Of a DNA stretch of 15,296 nucleotides, positions 13,268 through 15,296 are shown one piece after another. The notes under the pieces were generated by a model. That model was not told where the DNA came from. It searched no databases and saw nothing but the letters and a program-made list of their open reading frames with translations. The DNA is from an uncultured Clostridia bacterium (GTDB lineage Bacteria; Bacillota; Clostridia; Christensenellales; Aristaeellaceae), in contig CAKUCE010000042.1 of NCBI GenBank assembly GCA_934643535.1, positions 1 to 15,296 of the forward strand, written 5' to 3'. How positions within the stretch are numbered: position 1 is the first letter of the stretch; every line of letters starts with the position of its first letter. The position numbers and the translations under genes were made by a program.

Positions 13268-15017
13268 CGCCCAGCACCTCCTTGGCCATCATGGGAATCC
13301 CGGCGGGGATCATGACGGAAATATTCGTCCAGCAGTTTTCACGGCTTCGGATGCGGATCCTCATGCTGTCCCCATAGGTATAATAGAGCCGACGGGCCAC
13401 GTTGTGGAGCCCGTGAATGTCCGCCTGCGTAAAGTTTTCCGGATGTTCGAAGGTTGCCGCCTGCTCCTTGGGAAAGCCGACACCGTTATCCCATACGGAA
13501 ATCGAAAGCCGCTGTCCCCTTCTGCGAAGCCGCACCCGGATCCGGCAGACGCCCACCTTCTTTTCCAGCCCATACTTTACGGCGTTTTCCACCAGCGGCT
13601 GAAGGATCATTTTCGGCATCAGCACCCCGCCGTCCTCCGCCTGATAGTCAATCAGCGCGTCCAGCCGGTTTTCGTAGCGGATGCGGTAAATTTTCAGATA
13701 CTCCTGCACCAGCAGCACCTCGTCATCCAGCGAGACGTGGGTATCCCATCGGAAAGAGGCCCTCATAAAGTGGGCCAGCGCCATGGTCATCTGAGCGATT
13801 TTCCGATTATGGCTGGACTGAGCCAGCGCGGTGATGCTATCCAGCGTATTATAGAGAAAATGCGGATGAATCTGCGCCTGCAGCATCTTGACCTGCGCCT
13901 GCGTCACGGACAGTTGCTTGCGCAGGTTCCGATTGACCAGATGATCGATCTGCCCCAGCAATGCCCGAAACCGCAGCGCCAGCGTACCCACTTCGTCCTG
14001 CTCGGCCAGCAGACTGTCGTCGAATTTGGCCAGAAAATCGTTGTCCTTCGTTTCCCGAACAATAGCGGTCAGCCGGTTAAGCCGCTTGAAGATACGGTTG
14101 GAAAGCCTTGCGCTGGTAAAAATAATAGCAATCAGGATCAGCGTCACGCCCATCGCCACGGCCATCTGTGTGCGATGCAGCACATTGGTGACCTGATCGT
14201 ATGAGGACAGCGTAACAAACCGCAGCCTCTTGGCCGAAGGCTGGGACGCGGTGATAAAATACCGGCTTCCCGCCAGTGTTTGAACGGCGTACCCTTCCTC
14301 CGGCTGCCGCAGATCGGCCAGCATTTCGTCCGTCACCAGACTGCCCTGATACAGAAGCTGGTCGTTTAAATAGATCAGTGTGCTTTCCCCGGAGCTGTCG
14401 TGAAGAATATTGGCGCTGGCCAGCATTTCCCGTGTATCGACCAGCAGGGCCAGAAAGCCGATGGGTTCCAGCGTGACCACCTTGGCCTTTCGAATCGTCC
14501 GGCACAGCGCCAGCGACGGCTTTTCCCGATCGATGATCCGCCAGGAGATGCTGCCGTCCCTCGGATCGGAATCCATCAGCTCATAAAGCTGTTCCCGGAA
14601 AGGTTCGATCAGCAGAATGCTGCCATAGCTATGGAGAGAGTGCTGCTGATCCATCAGGGCGATCAAATGCACATAGTTGGGCCGGTTGAAGGACAGGCTG
14701 ATCACCGCATCCACCAGCTCATGCTGGGTCTGGATCAGTCTGGACGATTCCGTCTCCTGTGCGATCATGGTCAGGGATTCCTGCACCTGCGCATTCTGAA
14801 AAACCTCCATGGACAGAGACTCTACCCGTCCCATGGCGCTTTCCAGCAGATAGGTCAGGCAATGGTTGACGTCTTCATGCTTCAACAAAAGCTGCTCATT
14901 GCAGGTTTTCACCATGATCTCCAAAGCTCCCCAGCTCAACGCCAGGCAGGCCGTCAGGCAAAACAGCAGCATCAGCCGTACCTTTCCATGAATCGTATGA
15001 GGGCGCAAGAGTTTCAT
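13242..15017 (-). CDS. Sensor histidine kinase, YesM/LytS type
   Basis: A 591-residue membrane receptor kinase. Residues ~13-36 are the first membrane span, ~37-283 an extracellular sensor domain of probable Cache type, and ~284-304 the second span. Next come a HAMP-like segment (about 305-360) and the His_kinase core QIHPHFLYNT with phosphoacceptor H386. The ATPase domain has the N-box PLVENAVKYGLEKK (N478), the G1 box VWDNGVGF and a later GLHNVARRLYYTYGD. All catalytic motifs are intact. It would sense an extracellular signal, perhaps the sugar or the loaded binding protein, and phosphorylate the regulator encoded next. The start at 15017 is preceded by GGAGG six bases away. The G2 region reads IHGLHNV instead of GxGLxNV, a modest departure from the consensus. 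Confidence 0.95.
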   Translation of the reverse strand: MKLLRPHTIHGKVRLMLLFCLTACLALSWGALEIMVKTCNEQLLLKHEDVNHCLTYLLESAMGRVESLSMEVFQNAQVQESLTMIAQETESSRLIQTQHELVDAVISLSFNRPNYVHLIALMDQQHSLHSYGSILLIEPFREQLYELMDSDPRDGSISWRIIDREKPSLALCRTIRKAKVVTLEPIGFLALLVDTREMLASANILHDSSGESTLIYLNDQLLYQGSLVTDEMLADLRQPEEGYAVQTLAGSRYFITASQPSAKRLRFVTLSSYDQVTNVLHRTQMAVAMGVTLILIAIIFTSARLSNRIFKRLNRLTAIVRETKDNDFLAKFDDSLLAEQDEVGTLALRFRALLGQIDHLVNRNLRKQLSVTQAQVKMLQAQIHPHFLYNTLDSITALAQSSHNRKIAQMTMALAHFMRASFRWDTHVSLDDEVLLVQEYLKIYRIRYENRLDALIDYQAEDGGVLMPKMILQPLVENAVKYGLEKKVGVCRIRVRLRRRGQRLSISVWDNGVGFPKEQAATFEHPENFTQADIHGLHNVARRLYYTYGDSMRIRIRSRENCWTNISVMIPAGIPMMAKEVLGDEKADDRG

Positions 15018-15061
15018 GGCTTTCCTCCCGTATACAGCACCGAGCTTCCGAATGTAGTCTG

Positions 15062-15090
15062 ATCATAGCATATCCGGCCGGTTCTTTCAA
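15062..15090 (-). promoter_or_regulatory. Promoter of the kinase-regulator operon
   Basis: On the minus strand TTGAAA (plus 15085-15090) and TATGAT (plus 15062-15067) are separated by exactly 17 bases. Transcription would start near 15055, giving a leader of about 38 bases with the GGAGG site before the kinase ATG. Confidence 0.7.
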
Positions 15091-15097
15091 CTGGCTT

Positions 15098-15116
15098 CAA
15101 GCAGGTTTCCTGCTTG
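15098..15116. repeat. Perfect inverted repeat upstream of the kinase promoter
   Basis: CAAGCAGG and CCTGCTTG are exact reverse complements around TTT, eight bases per arm. The site begins 8 bases upstream of the -35 box. It has no T-run on either side and no gene end beside it, so an operator for a dimeric regulator is likelier than a terminator. Confidence 0.5.
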
Positions 15117-15296
15117 GCAAATCATCGGCTTTGATCCCGATGGCATGGAAGCGCTGCCCCAGTATCCATGGCCCGGCAACAGCTCGCAATTCTACTACCC
15201 CGCAAAACAGCCTGAAGCGTTTGAGCCAGACCTTTGTTCACCCTTTTCTGATCTTCCGATAAACGCTTTCGGGAATTCTGCTCTGTCCGTCCAGCC
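15117..15296. other. Right-edge stretch without a supported gene
   Basis: Short open frames exist on both strands but none has a ribosome binding site or a recognisable product. One minus-strand frame enters from the edge and ends with TGA at 15238-15240 (LDGQSRIPESVYRKIRKG). It could be the true 3' end of an upstream gene, but eighteen residues are too few to say. Confidence 0.25.

Noticed and set aside
15117..15296. Plus-strand open frame without stop to the window end (contains EALPQYPWPGNSSQFYYP)
   Set aside because: No ribosome binding site before its ATG, no family recognised, and all three minus frames are also partly open, so it could be chance.

Overview
The window looks like chromosomal DNA of a GC-rich (estimated, not computed, in the upper 50s percent) anaerobic Gram-positive of the Clostridia type, probably gut-associated. 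The reasons are strong AGGAGG-type ribosome binding sites, sigma-A-like promoters, YesM/YesN-type two-component systems, carbohydrate ABC importers lacking their own ATPase gene, and ArgR/AhrC-like ARG boxes. The species cannot be named from the sequence. No rRNA, tRNA, CRISPR array or phage module was seen.

Region 1 (1-278) is an AT-rich edge. A well-formed promoter and ribosome binding site drive an unidentified gene that starts at 14 on the minus strand and leaves the window. Region 2 (279-4345) is an arginine-linked pair of divergent units. argH (argininosuccinate lyase) reads left. A three-gene amino-acid ABC importer (binding protein, permease, ATPase) reads right. The 244 bp between them carry one promoter for each direction and two good plus one imperfect ARG-box-like site, so both units are probably controlled by the arginine repressor. 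Two details of the importer are unusual: its ATPase has about 55 extra residues between Walker A and the Q-loop, and its binding protein lacks the usual alpha-amino-binding Asp.

Region 3 (4346-7503) holds a broken junction. A large AraC-type response regulator (minus strand) is preceded by only the last ~47 codons of its partner sensor kinase. Near 6360-6372 that fragment abuts, head to head, the last ~66 codons of a MalF-type sugar permease on the plus strand, which is followed by an intact MalG-type permease. Both fragments have lost their 5' parts at the same point. This is a rearrangement scar or an assembly chimera, so linkage across 6365 should be distrusted.

Region 4 (7687-15090, all minus strand) is one coherent glycoside uptake and degradation locus: sensor kinase, response regulator, sugar-binding protein, MalF-type permease, MalG-type permease, and a short GH31-type glycoside hydrolase. 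The kinase has a clean promoter with a perfect inverted repeat just upstream of it. The binding-protein promoter has a poor -35 and a 21-bp-spaced direct repeat at about -46 and -67, as expected for activation by the AraC-type regulator encoded next to it. Strong hairpins follow the binding-protein gene in both importer operons and may favour high binding-protein levels. No single gene here is of unknown type. The most interesting points are the junction, the ARG-box regulon, the importer oddities, the GH31 subtype and the AraC-type operator model.
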